From Paenibacillus barcinonensis (lineage in GTDB: Bacteria; Bacillota; Bacilli; Paenibacillales; Paenibacillaceae), in assembly GCF_003217495.1 (NCBI RefSeq), contig NZ_QJSW01000001.1, forward strand, positions 588,037 to 652,036: a stretch of DNA of 64,000 bases, given 5' to 3'. The notes under the pieces are model-generated. The model searched no databases. It had not been told where the DNA came from and was given only the letters and a program-made list of their open reading frames with translations. The stretch's first letter is position 1. Each line of letters begins with the position of its first letter. Made by a program: the position numbers and the translations under genes. This document shows, in pieces, positions 43,165 through 52,286 of the stretch.

Positions 43165-45531
43165 CTATTCCAGCTCAGCGACGGTCACGCCATTGCCGCC
43201 CTCTCCGTAATTGCCCAAGCGATAACTCTTAACATGTTTATGCTTTCGCAGATAATCTTGAATACCGGATCGCAAAATTCCTGTTCCTTTGCCGTGAATA
43301 ATGTAGACCATGCCCAGATTGGCAAGGAATGCTTCATCAATGAAGCGATCCGTCTCCATCAGCGCTTCTTCGAGGTTGGTACCGCGCAGATCCAGCTCGC
43401 TTTTTACATTATCATCTCGCGTACGTTTCATGCCCGTTACCGGCTTCTGCTTCGGCTGCTTTACAGCAGGCGCTGCTTGCTGCAATTCCAGATCATCCAG
43501 TGACACCTTCATCTTCATGATGCCAAGCTGTACCACCGCATCCTTGCTGCCAGCCATCTCCACAACATGGCCCTTCTGGTTAAGACTGTAGACGAGTACC
43601 TCATCCCCTGGACCAATGGCACGAACTTTGGGACTATCTGATTTTTTGACCGTTTTTCTGCGTTTCTCTGGCTCTGCCTCATCCAGCTGTTTGCGAGCAG
43701 CAATCAGCTTGTGCTCCTTGACAGATGCACCTTCTTCCATCGCAAGCTGCCGCAGGTCAGCGATAATTTTCTCCGCTTCTGCACGAGCCTTGTCGACGAT
43801 GCTGCGCGCATCCTCCTCAGCCTTTTCAATCCGGCGATCACGCTGCTGCTCCAGCTTCTCCAGCTCGGTCTGATGGCGACTACGCAACTTTTCCATATCC
43901 TGACGGAGTGTTTCGGCCTTCGCACGTTCCTGTTCAGCCGTGAGACGGTTCTCTTCAAGCGAAGCGATCATATGTTCAATTCGTTGATCCTCTTCCTTCA
44001 CTTCACCGCGAGCATAATCGAGAATGTATCCCGGTAAGCCAAGACGCTCCGCAATCGCAAAAGCGTTACTGCGTCCCGGTACACCGACCAGAAGGCGGTA
44101 TGTCGGACTAAGTGTGTTGATATCAAACTCCATGCTTGCATTAATGACACCTTTACGCTCGTAAGCGTAGGCCTTCAGCTCACTATAGTGTGTTGTTGCA
44201 ACCATCCGGCAGCCTGTCCGGTGCATGTGCTCCAGCATGGAAATTGCCAGCGCAGAGCCTTCTGCCGGATCGGTTCCTGCTCCAAGCTCGTCCAACAGAA
44301 CGAGACTTTTCGGCGTCATATTTTTCAGAATACGAATGATGTTGGTCATATGGCTGGAGAAGGTACTCAGACTTTGTTCAATGCTCTGCTCATCACCAAT
44401 ATCCGCATAGATGGCATCAAATACACAGAGCTGGCTGCCATCCTCGGCTGGTACAAACAATCCCGACATCGCCATGAGACTTAATAAACCTATCGTCTTT
44501 AGCGTTACCGTTTTACCGCCCGTGTTCGGGCCCGTCACGATAATAGAAGTGTAGTCGTTACCCAGCTCTATATCAATGGGAACGACGTGCTCAATCGGAA
44601 TTAGCGGATGCCGTCCCTTTTTCAGCTTGAGGAATCCCCGGTCATTCATCCGAGGGAGCGTTGCTTTCAATTCACGGGCCAGACGTGCTTTGGCAAAAAT
44701 AAAATCAAGGGATGCCAGCAAATCGACATCATATAACAGCCATTCGCCCTGTTCACTGACAAGTGCCGTCAATTTTTGCAAAATGATCTCAATTTCACGC
44801 TCTTCCCGAATTCGGGTCTCGCGTAATTTGTTGTTCATCGCCACGATGGATTCCGGCTCAATGAAAAGTGTGGCTCCTGAACCTGACTGGTCATGCACGA
44901 TACCACCGAAGTATGAGCGATACTCTGCTTTAACCGGAATGACAAAACGATCTCCACGAATCGTAATAAGCTGATCCTGCAGCATTTTGGAAACGGTAGA
45001 CGAGCGAATCATGGAATCCAGCTTCTCACGAATGCGAGCTTCTCCTCCGCGCAATTCACGGCGAATCTGTGCCAGTGTCACACTTGCAGTGTCCGCCACC
45101 TCCGCATTGTCGTCAATACAGATGCGGATCGCATCCTCCAGATCCTTCTGCTCAGACAGCTGATCACTGATATAAAAGAGCGATTCAATCGGTTCATCCT
45201 CGTGAAGCGCTGCAATCTGACGTTTCAATCGTCTGGCCGTATGCGTTGTATTGGAAATACCTAACAGCTCATGCGGATTCAGCGTGCCCCCAATTTCAGC
45301 ACGTTTCACGGAAGCGGTAATGTCAACAATTCCGCCGAAGGACGGTGAGCCCTTCAAACGATCAAAGGTGAATGCTTCGTCCGTTTGTTGAAGCAAACGT
45401 TTTACTTCCTCCAGCTCGCCAATTGGCTCAAGTTGCTCCGCTTTTTTCTTGCCCATTGACGTTTGGGCGAAGCCGAGCAATGTATTTAAAATTTTGCGAT
45501 ATTCCAGCGTGTGTAAAATTTTCGTGTCCAA
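43165..45531 (-). CDS. mutS2: MutS2: ribosome-rescue/DNA-binding ATPase with Smr domain
   Basis: 788 aa from a TTG at 45531, which lies behind GGAAGGAG; an in-frame TTG six codons earlier overlaps that site. Order: N-terminal lever and clamp, ATPase with Walker A VTGPNTGGKTVTLKT and Walker B SLVLLDELGAGTDP, a coiled coil of about 120 residues, KOW-like segment, and C-terminal Smr nuclease domain with ELDLRGTNLEEAL and YIIHGKGTGILR. In Bacillus it senses collided ribosomes and suppresses recombination. Length is normal. Confidence 0.95.
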   Translation of the reverse strand: MDTKILHTLEYRKILNTLLGFAQTSMGKKKAEQLEPIGELEEVKRLLQQTDEAFTFDRLKGSPSFGGIVDITASVKRAEIGGTLNPHELLGISNTTHTARRLKRQIAALHEDEPIESLFYISDQLSEQKDLEDAIRICIDDNAEVADTASVTLAQIRRELRGGEARIREKLDSMIRSSTVSKMLQDQLITIRGDRFVIPVKAEYRSYFGGIVHDQSGSGATLFIEPESIVAMNNKLRETRIREEREIEIILQKLTALVSEQGEWLLYDVDLLASLDFIFAKARLARELKATLPRMNDRGFLKLKKGRHPLIPIEHVVPIDIELGNDYTSIIVTGPNTGGKTVTLKTIGLLSLMAMSGLFVPAEDGSQLCVFDAIYADIGDEQSIEQSLSTFSSHMTNIIRILKNMTPKSLVLLDELGAGTDPAEGSALAISMLEHMHRTGCRMVATTHYSELKAYAYERKGVINASMEFDINTLSPTYRLLVGVPGRSNAFAIAERLGLPGYILDYARGEVKEEDQRIEHMIASLEENRLTAEQERAKAETLRQDMEKLRSRHQTELEKLEQQRDRRIEKAEEDARSIVDKARAEAEKIIADLRQLAMEEGASVKEHKLIAARKQLDEAEPEKRRKTVKKSDSPKVRAIGPGDEVLVYSLNQKGHVVEMAGSKDAVVQLGIMKMKVSLDDLELQQAAPAVKQPKQKPVTGMKRTRDDNVKSELDLRGTNLEEALMETDRFIDEAFLANLGMVYIIHGKGTGILRSGIQDYLRKHKHVKSYRLGNYGEGGNGVTVAELE

Positions 45532-45728
45532 GTTTACAACTCCTTCCAAACTATATCTGTATTATAACGAAAGAACCTGTGCTGCGCTATTTAACGAATC
45601 CTTCCACACATAAGTTTGATTGTGAAGCAGCAAACTACGATGGTCAGGGTTGTCTACACAATTCAAAAGCCCATAGCACAATTTGAATTCATTTAGTCAA
45701 TCCAATCTGAGACAAAGGAGGTAACCCC

Positions 45729-46088
45729 ATGAATTTTCTGGGCCATGTCGTACGATTTATTATTGCCGCCATTGTACTGATGGTTGTGAGCTGGATCGTT
45801 CCTGGTTTCACCGTCGGCGGTTTCTGGAGCGCGCTTATGCTTGCTCTTGTTATCGCTTTGCTTGGCTGGATCGTTGAAGGCATATTTGGCAAAAGAGTTA
45901 ATCCCTTCGGCAGGGGAATTGTCGGCTTCATCGTCAGCGCACTGGTTATCTGGCTAGGCCAGTATGTCGTGGATCACGTTGAAGTCAGCCTGCTCGGTGC
46001 CATTCTCGCCGCTCTGGTTATCGGGATTATAGATCTCTTCATTCCGGTATCCACCCCGTTTGATGCCGGACGCAGCTCCAAGAGTTAA
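45729..46088 (+). CDS. Phage-holin-superfamily small membrane protein
   Basis: 119 aa with four TM helices: FIIAAIVLMVVSWIVPGFTV, LMLALVIALLGWIVEGIFG, IVGFIVSALVIWLGQYVV and LLGAILAALVIGIIDLFI. This is the pattern of the 4-TM PF04020-type family named for phage holins but common in chromosomes. Nothing phage-like is nearby. ATG behind AAAGGAGG. Sits where cvpA/polX occur in B. subtilis between zapA and mutS2. Confidence 0.8.
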   Translation: MNFLGHVVRFIIAAIVLMVVSWIVPGFTVGGFWSALMLALVIALLGWIVEGIFGKRVNPFGRGIVGFIVSALVIWLGQYVVDHVEVSLLGAILAALVIGIIDLFIPVSTPFDAGRSSKS

Positions 46089-46128
46089 CAGCGCGCATGT
46101 ACCCGACCTGACTCTGGCAAGCATCGTA

Positions 46129-46166
46129 AACCTCTGAAGGCTCTCCTGCCTGAGGAGGTTTTTTGT
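46129..46166 (+). terminator. Rho-independent terminator of the holin-like gene
   Basis: AACCTC ... GAGGTT with inner GGC/GCC pairing, followed by T5G; about 40 bases after the stop. Confidence 0.75.
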
Positions 46167-46295
46167 TTCTTTGACTACATATCATCAATTTTCGAAAAAA
46201 CGACATAACCGACATGTACAGGCATTGTTCAATTGCGGTATGATGACTTGAGAAATGATTCAAATTTTATCCATATTGCAGTAAGGAGGCCTATC

Positions 46296-46673
46296 ATGAA
46301 AAAAGGCATGGCTTGGCTTGCCGCCTGTATGTTAATTCTTGTTCTGGTTGCGTGCGGAAACGCAAACAATTCAAACTCCGAGGCATCTGAGCCGGAAGTA
46401 GAGGCCAGTGAACAACTGGTCATCAAAGCAAGCAACTACGAGTTCGACCAACCTGAATACCGGATTAAAAAAGGCGTTCCTGTCAAAATTGTGTATGAAA
46501 ATGTGAACGGAAATCACGGGATACTTGTACCAGAATTGAACCTGCAACTGGACACCAGAAAAAATTCCAAAGTGATCACCCCGGACAAAGCCGGTGAGTT
46601 TGAAATGTCCTGCTCCGTTTTTTGCGGCTCAGGTCACAGCAGCATGATCTCCAAAATTATTGTTGAGGAATAA
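46296..46673 (+). CDS. CuA-type cupredoxin lipoprotein
   Basis: 125 aa from the ATG at 46296 behind AAGGAGG. Lipobox LVAC (residues 16-19), so a lipid-anchored exported protein. The mature part is a cupredoxin fold with IKASNYEFDQPEYRIKKG. The complete CuA ligand set is present at the end: CSVFCGSGHSSM, matching the Cx3CGxGHx2M motif of cytochrome oxidase subunit II, plus an upstream His in NGNHGILVP. It lacks the TM hairpin of CtaC. Probably an electron-transfer or copper protein. Confidence 0.85.
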   Translation: MKKGMAWLAACMLILVLVACGNANNSNSEASEPEVEASEQLVIKASNYEFDQPEYRIKKGVPVKIVYENVNGNHGILVPELNLQLDTRKNSKVITPDKAGEFEMSCSVFCGSGHSSMISKIIVEE

Positions 46674-46681
46674 CACTCAAT

Positions 46682-46718
46682 ACAAGTAGCCCCCGCAGCG
46701 ACGGGGGCTCTTCTTGTA
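46682..46718. terminator. Terminator between convergent CuA gene and zapA
   Basis: ACAAG..GCCCCCG-CAGCGA-CGGGGGC..CTTGT. It has a strong GC stem with only a mild T-rich tail (TCTTCTTGT); likely ends the CuA transcript and perhaps zapA as well. Confidence 0.7.
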
Positions 46719-46779
46719 TTATAACAAATTGTGCAAGAGTTTGCTGGTCAGAAAGAACCTGCACGAAACAACATGTCCG

Positions 46780-49647
46780 TTACGTCTGATCCTGCTCAAT
46801 CAATTCAATCCATTCGTTATATTCCGTCTGTAATTTCGTATATTCATCATGGAGCTCGCGATATTCTGTATTCAGCTGCTCAGCCTTCTCTTGTTCTATT
46901 TCCCGCTCAACCTGCATTAACCGCAGCTGATTGGCAGCAAGCTCATAACGTTCACTATATTCCCTCAGTTCATTCTCCATAATCCGTTTCTCTTCGTCCG
47001 CCTCAGCTTGCAATTGTTCCCGCTGTGTGCGCTCCTTCAAGAGCTGGTCTCGCTCCTGTGCCAGTTCTTCCAGCTTCTCTGAACTCACCGCACTTTCACG
47101 CTGCCACGCCGTCAACTCACCCTCCAGTGCAGTCCAGCGTTCTTGCCATGCCTGCTCCTGGGACGACCATTCTTCCGCACGAAGCTTCCATACCTGCTCG
47201 TTCTGCTTGGCAGCCTGAACTGCATGCTCCAATTGAGTGCGGAGCTCTTCTTCACGGGTCGTCAGCTGCTCGATACGTGAAGACACTTCGACCTGAGTAG
47301 CTGACAGATCCTCATGTTTAATCTGCCATTCCAGAGCTTCCTCTTCGATCTGAGCCAGTTGATTCGCCTGCTCTGTATAACGTTTGGCAAGCTGCTCAGC
47401 AGACTGCCTTGCTTCGTGAAGGGCATCCTCCAGCCCATGTTTCTCTGCTTCAAGCTCCCTCATAAGAGAGTCGACGTTCTCTTCACGCTGCAGCGCATCA
47501 CTGTAATCATTCCGAATCTGCTTATACTGCTCTTGCAGACGGACTAATTCCTCTTGGGCGCTTTGCAATTCATCATGAGCTCCAGTTAATTCATGATGGG
47601 CCACATTCAATTGATCACGAGTTCCATTTAATTCGTCACGCGTATCCTTTAATTCAAGACGAGCTTCATTCAGTTCATTACGAGTGCCGTCCAGTTCCGC
47701 AGTCAATTGCTTGCGCCGGGCTTCCAGCTCCTCGGTTTCCCTCTCATATCGAACGGCCTCTTCATTGTAGAGACGCGCTTCTTCTTTGACAACCGTCAGC
47801 TCATCGTGCAAAGACTGTACCCCGGATTCAAGCGTTTCATTCTGCTCTGCAGCTTCAAGAATCTGATTCTCCAGGTCACCAATCTCAGCCAGGCGTTGTT
47901 CGGCAAGTGTCTTCCATGACTGTTCACTCTCGGTGAGTCCACTAATTTCATGTTGCAATGTACGTACAGCTGCATGTGCCTGTTCGAGCACCTTCTGCAA
48001 TCTGCGCTGCTCTTGCTCCGACTTCGCTTCCGATTCAAGCAGATGCTGCGCATCCTGCTCAAGCTGGGCATGCTGCTCCTGAAGTTTGCGCAATTGAGCT
48101 GCAAGTGCGGTCTCACGCTCCACCACTTCGTTATACTGCTCCTGCCATTGTTGCTGGGACTCCTGTGCCTGCTTCAATGATTGCTCTGTTTCGCGGAGCT
48201 TGGTTTGCAGCTCGCTGCTGTCCCCTTTAATCTGCTCGAGCTGTTGTTGCAGCTCCACAATGCGGCGTGCCTGGATTTCCTGCTCCTGCTTGAGAGCCTT
48301 ACGCTCCTCATGCAACGACTTCACTTGTGTACGCTCCGTCTGTAACAGCTGCTCCTGCTCAGAAACCACTTCCTGCGCATGCTGCAGTTGCTGCTGTACT
48401 GCTGTAACCTGTTCATTCAATTCTTGTATACGAGCTTCCGCCTGCTCACGTTCTTCCTCAAGCTGACGCACGAGCTTGACCCGTTCCTGTTTAAGACGTT
48501 CCTCCGCTGCTGCTGCTGTCTCTGCAACACGTACAAGCGCTGCTTCCTGCTCTCCTTTCAATTGGTCCTCGAGGAACGCTTCTTTCTCCATCCATTCCAG
48601 TTCAGCTTGCTCGGAAAGAGCTTTGTATTTGGCCTCCAGCTGCTCCATCTCCGTTAGCCGCTTCTGTTCCGCTTCCGCCTGTAAAGCTTCTCTTTCCTGC
48701 TTGGCCTGCGCTGTCAGCAGATCTGACTGCTTACGGGCATCATGCTGGGCTTGCTCCAGACGCTGCTTCAGCTGCTCCTGCAACTCGGCATATTGAACAG
48801 CGGCCTCCTCCTGTACCTGCTTCAGTCTGATCTCGGCCTGCTCCAGTTCGGACAAGATCGCTGATTCAGCTTCCTCCTTAACCGCCTGCACCTGCTGTGC
48901 CGCCTGCGCCTCCACTTTTTGACGTTCAGCCGCCGCCAGGCGCTCCGCTTCCTTCAATTGAGCTACGGTTCTGTCCTGCAGCTCTTTGTATTGAGCAGCA
49001 GCCTTGGCTTGCACCTGCTGCAGCTCCGCTGTCGCACGGTTCTGGGCTTCTTTAAGCTGCGCGGCAGACTGCCCCTGCATTTGCTTCAGCTGATTTGCTG
49101 CCTTTTCCTCTGCTTCCTTAACACGTGCCGCACCTTTGGCCTCTGCCTCTTTAAGCTGTGCCGCACCCTGAGTCTGCAGCTTCTGAATCTGTTCCTTCAT
49201 CTGACTGCGCTCTTGCTCCAATAACGCATTCAGCCTAGAGATTTCAGCCTGCTTCTCTGAAGCCAGCTTCTGCAAAGCCTTCTCCGCTTCATTTTTCTGC
49301 TGCCGAACCTCATTAAGAGACTGGTCGCGTAGCTGCAATTCCTTCTGATGCTCACTCTGAATGGCGTTTAACCGATTGATTTCATTACGAAGCTCTGTAC
49401 GTTCTCCCGTAAGCATCTTGAGCTCATCGCGGATTTCCTGCGTCTGAAGAGACTGCTCAGCCATATGTACAGCCGCAAGTACCGCAATCCGCGGCATATC
49501 TAAGCGGGAATGACTTTTCGAAATAGCGCTCATACGCTCATCTACCAGGTTTGCTACTTGTTTCATATAGTCGGCACTGCTGCCAACCAGTTTATAGGAA
49601 GTCCCGTAAATCTCTACGGTGACGCGTGTACGATCAGGTGTAGTCAC
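46780..49647 (-). CDS. zapA: ZapA fused to a giant coiled-coil tail
   Basis: 955 aa from a GTG at 49647, seven bases after AAGGAGGG. Residues 1-95 are a normal ZapA: RVTVEIYGTSYKLVGSSADY, VDERM, RIAVLAAVHMAEQS. ZapA bundles FtsZ at the septum and usually ends near 90-100 residues. Here about 850 residues of almost unbroken Glu/Gln/Lys/Ala-rich heptads follow, with repeats such as AQLKEAE and later DTRDELNGTRDQL. The locus (after pheT, before mutS2) is that of Bacillus zapA. No frameshift or change of base composition marks the fusion. Confidence 0.88.
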   Translation of the reverse strand: MTTPDRTRVTVEIYGTSYKLVGSSADYMKQVANLVDERMSAISKSHSRLDMPRIAVLAAVHMAEQSLQTQEIRDELKMLTGERTELRNEINRLNAIQSEHQKELQLRDQSLNEVRQQKNEAEKALQKLASEKQAEISRLNALLEQERSQMKEQIQKLQTQGAAQLKEAEAKGAARVKEAEEKAANQLKQMQGQSAAQLKEAQNRATAELQQVQAKAAAQYKELQDRTVAQLKEAERLAAAERQKVEAQAAQQVQAVKEEAESAILSELEQAEIRLKQVQEEAAVQYAELQEQLKQRLEQAQHDARKQSDLLTAQAKQEREALQAEAEQKRLTEMEQLEAKYKALSEQAELEWMEKEAFLEDQLKGEQEAALVRVAETAAAAEERLKQERVKLVRQLEEEREQAEARIQELNEQVTAVQQQLQHAQEVVSEQEQLLQTERTQVKSLHEERKALKQEQEIQARRIVELQQQLEQIKGDSSELQTKLRETEQSLKQAQESQQQWQEQYNEVVERETALAAQLRKLQEQHAQLEQDAQHLLESEAKSEQEQRRLQKVLEQAHAAVRTLQHEISGLTESEQSWKTLAEQRLAEIGDLENQILEAAEQNETLESGVQSLHDELTVVKEEARLYNEEAVRYERETEELEARRKQLTAELDGTRNELNEARLELKDTRDELNGTRDQLNVAHHELTGAHDELQSAQEELVRLQEQYKQIRNDYSDALQREENVDSLMRELEAEKHGLEDALHEARQSAEQLAKRYTEQANQLAQIEEEALEWQIKHEDLSATQVEVSSRIEQLTTREEELRTQLEHAVQAAKQNEQVWKLRAEEWSSQEQAWQERWTALEGELTAWQRESAVSSEKLEELAQERDQLLKERTQREQLQAEADEEKRIMENELREYSERYELAANQLRLMQVEREIEQEKAEQLNTEYRELHDEYTKLQTEYNEWIELIEQDQT

Positions 49648-49694
49648 AGTTGTGCCCTCCTTCAAGTCTGTATGTTGATTCTAAGCTGTCATGA

Positions 49695-49743
49695 CAAAAA
49701 AGTCACATCGATCCTCTAATGCTAAGGATTCGATGTGACTTCA
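49695..49743 (-). terminator. Rho-independent terminator of pheT
   Basis: Minus strand AAGTCACATCGA ... TCGATGTGACTT followed by T6, stem of about 12 bp plus inner TCC/GGA; 40 bases after the pheT stop. Confidence 0.85.
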
Positions 49744-49785
49744 AGCAATTCCTGCTAATTTCTATTCAAAAAATTGACTTCAGTT

Positions 49786-52239
49786 CTATTTGCGCAGTTC
49801 TGCGTTGAATTGCTCTTCCAAACGTGTTACAACACGGGCATGAACTTCCGTAATCTCTTCATCCGTCAGCGTACGCTCACGGTTTCGGTATACGAGAGCC
49901 ATCGCCACACTTTTCTTGTCTTCGCCAAGCTTGCTGCCTGTGAACACATCGAATACCTTCACTGTCTCCAGCAGTTCACCTGCGGATTCACGAATCTCGC
50001 GCAGCATGTCCCCAGCTTCAATCTCCTTGCCTACCACTACCGCGATATCACGTTCTACAGCCGGGAAGCGCGGCAGCTCGCGATAACGAATATCCGCATC
50101 AGCTTCTTTGTATATCGCCTCAAGGGCAATTTCAGCCACATAAACATCGTTCAGGTCATACTGCTGCTGCAGCTCTGGATGCAATTGACCAATTGTGCCG
50201 ATCAACATGCTCTCACTGCCATCTTTGCTATCCAGAAGCACCGAGGCAGAACGCCCCGGATGGAAACCTTCCGGGCTATTCGCCACCAGACGAATTCGCT
50301 GCTCGAGTCCCAGATAAGCAAACAGGTGTTCAAGTGCGCCCTTCAAGTCGAAGAAATCTACCTTCTCCGCCCCGACATTCCATTGCTGCGCTGCACGATT
50401 GCCTGTAAGCAGCATAGCGAGCACCGGAATTTCATGTGGCTGCTTAGTCAGCTTCTCTTCTTCTGTGAAGAAAACACTGCCCACTTCAAACAACGCAAGC
50501 GAATCCTGTTTCCGGTTCATATTGTATACAGCAGCATCCAGCATCTGCGGCAAAATGCTCGTACGCAGCACGCTGCGATCCTCACTCATTGGCATTGCCA
50601 GCTTAACAGCCTTGCTTCCTTGCGTCAGTGCAGGGAATAATACCGCTTTGTCCGGGTGAACAAACGAATAACTGATCATTTCCTGCCAGCCACTGCCGGA
50701 CATTACACTGCGGATCGTACGACGAATCGCTTGAGGACGTGTGTACGCTCCCGGTGTCGTCGGTCCTTCGATCCATGTCGTTGGAATGTTGTCATATCCG
50801 TATAAACGGGCAACCTCTTCAAACAAATCCACATCCAGTGTAATATCTCCTCTGCGCGTCGGCACCTCAACGTCCAGAACATCTTGTTCCGCATCACCAC
50901 ATGCAAAATGCAGACGGGCAAAGATCGTTTTCACCTCAAGCAAAGACAGGTCTGTACCCAGATAACGGTTGAGCCTGCTCAGCGACATTTGAATGACACG
51001 TTTCTCGGAAGCCTCCGCTCCAGCCTGCACAATCCCCTGATGCACAATCCCTGACGCATAGCGCTGAATAAGTTCAGCCGCACGATCGAGAGCCGTAATG
51101 ACCGCACCGGGGTCCACTTCCTTTTCAAAACGCAAGCTTGCTTCGGAACGCAGCCCCAGTTGGCGCGACGTTTTCCGCACAGTTCCGCCGTCAAACTTGG
51201 CGGACTCCAGAAGCAGATTTACGGTGCCCTCCGATACCTCGGAGTTTTCACCGCCCATCACCCCTGCGATTGCGACAGGTTTTACGCCATCGGTAATAAG
51301 CAGCATATGCGGCTCCAGCTTGCGCTCCTGACCATCCAGCGTCACAATCGTTTCGCCCTCATGCGCCATACGTACCTCAATACGTCCATTCTCCAGCTTA
51401 TCTGCGTCAAACGCATGCAAAGGCTGACCATATTCCAGCATCACGTAATTCGTAATGTCCACGATATTGTTGATTGGACGTACGCCCGCTGCAACGAGAC
51501 GATTTTGCATCCAGAGCGGGGAAGCTCCCAGCTTGATGCCAGTCACATAACGAGCCGTATAGTGGCTGCATTGCTCCTGCGCTTTGATCTCTACCGAGAT
51601 GTGCTTAGCCGCTTCATCTCCAGCCTCAACCAGATGCTCCTTCGGATTCGGCAGCTTCACTTCGCGGCCCAGAATCGCACCCACTTCGTATGCTGCTCCT
51701 CGCATGCTCAAGGCGTCGGAACGGTTTGGCGTCAAATCCAGCTCCAGCACATGATCGTCGAGTCCGAGCACCTGACTGATCGGCGTACCAATCTCGGTCT
51801 GCTCCGGCAGCACAAGAATACCTTCCTGCTGCTCTTTAGGTAGCAATTTGTCGTTCATGCCAAGCTCTTTGGCAGAGCAGATCATACCAAGCGATACCAC
51901 GCCACGCAGCTTCGCCTTTTTGATATCCAGCCCGCCAGGAAGCTTCGCACCTACAAGGGCTACCGCTACCTTTTGACCCGCATCCACATTTTTAGCGCCG
52001 CATACGATCTGCAGATCTTCCTCTTGTCCTGCATCAATCACACATACATTCAGTTTATCCGCATCCGGGTGCTTCTCCTTGCTCTTCACGTAACCCACAA
52101 CGACCTTGTTTACGCCCTGATTGCGGTTCTCCACAACATCAATTTCAATCCCTGCACGGGTAATTTTCTCTGCCAGCTCCTGTGGTGTCACACCTTCAAG
52201 CGCAATATAATCAGACAGCCAATCTGTCGATACTCTCAT
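49786..52239 (-). CDS. pheT: Phenylalanyl-tRNA synthetase beta subunit
   Basis: 817 aa. Partner of PheS in the alpha2-beta2 enzyme. N-terminal tRNA-binding OB fold (VVGYVKSKEKHPDADKLNVC, KLRGVVSLGMICSAKELG), B3/B4 editing domain, B5 domain (DLFEEVARLYGYDNIP), catalytic-like core, and the C-terminal FDX-ACB anticodon-binding domain (PRFPAVERDIAVVV). ATG start; follows pheS by 47 bases under the same T-box. Confidence 0.96.
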   Translation of the reverse strand: MRVSTDWLSDYIALEGVTPQELAEKITRAGIEIDVVENRNQGVNKVVVGYVKSKEKHPDADKLNVCVIDAGQEEDLQIVCGAKNVDAGQKVAVALVGAKLPGGLDIKKAKLRGVVSLGMICSAKELGMNDKLLPKEQQEGILVLPEQTEIGTPISQVLGLDDHVLELDLTPNRSDALSMRGAAYEVGAILGREVKLPNPKEHLVEAGDEAAKHISVEIKAQEQCSHYTARYVTGIKLGASPLWMQNRLVAAGVRPINNIVDITNYVMLEYGQPLHAFDADKLENGRIEVRMAHEGETIVTLDGQERKLEPHMLLITDGVKPVAIAGVMGGENSEVSEGTVNLLLESAKFDGGTVRKTSRQLGLRSEASLRFEKEVDPGAVITALDRAAELIQRYASGIVHQGIVQAGAEASEKRVIQMSLSRLNRYLGTDLSLLEVKTIFARLHFACGDAEQDVLDVEVPTRRGDITLDVDLFEEVARLYGYDNIPTTWIEGPTTPGAYTRPQAIRRTIRSVMSGSGWQEMISYSFVHPDKAVLFPALTQGSKAVKLAMPMSEDRSVLRTSILPQMLDAAVYNMNRKQDSLALFEVGSVFFTEEEKLTKQPHEIPVLAMLLTGNRAAQQWNVGAEKVDFFDLKGALEHLFAYLGLEQRIRLVANSPEGFHPGRSASVLLDSKDGSESMLIGTIGQLHPELQQQYDLNDVYVAEIALEAIYKEADADIRYRELPRFPAVERDIAVVVGKEIEAGDMLREIRESAGELLETVKVFDVFTGSKLGEDKKSVAMALVYRNRERTLTDEEITEVHARVVTRLEEQFNAELRK

Positions 52240-52286
52240 GCATGTTCACTTCCTTAATCTATATATTAGTTTGACGTTTATTCCAA

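Noticed and set aside
45729..46088. Prophage holin
   Set aside because: The family name only: four-TM chromosomal protein, no lysin, portal, integrase or att sites nearby.
49774..50640. 288-codon plus-strand ORF
   Set aside because: Antisense to pheT; no start site or recognisable motifs.
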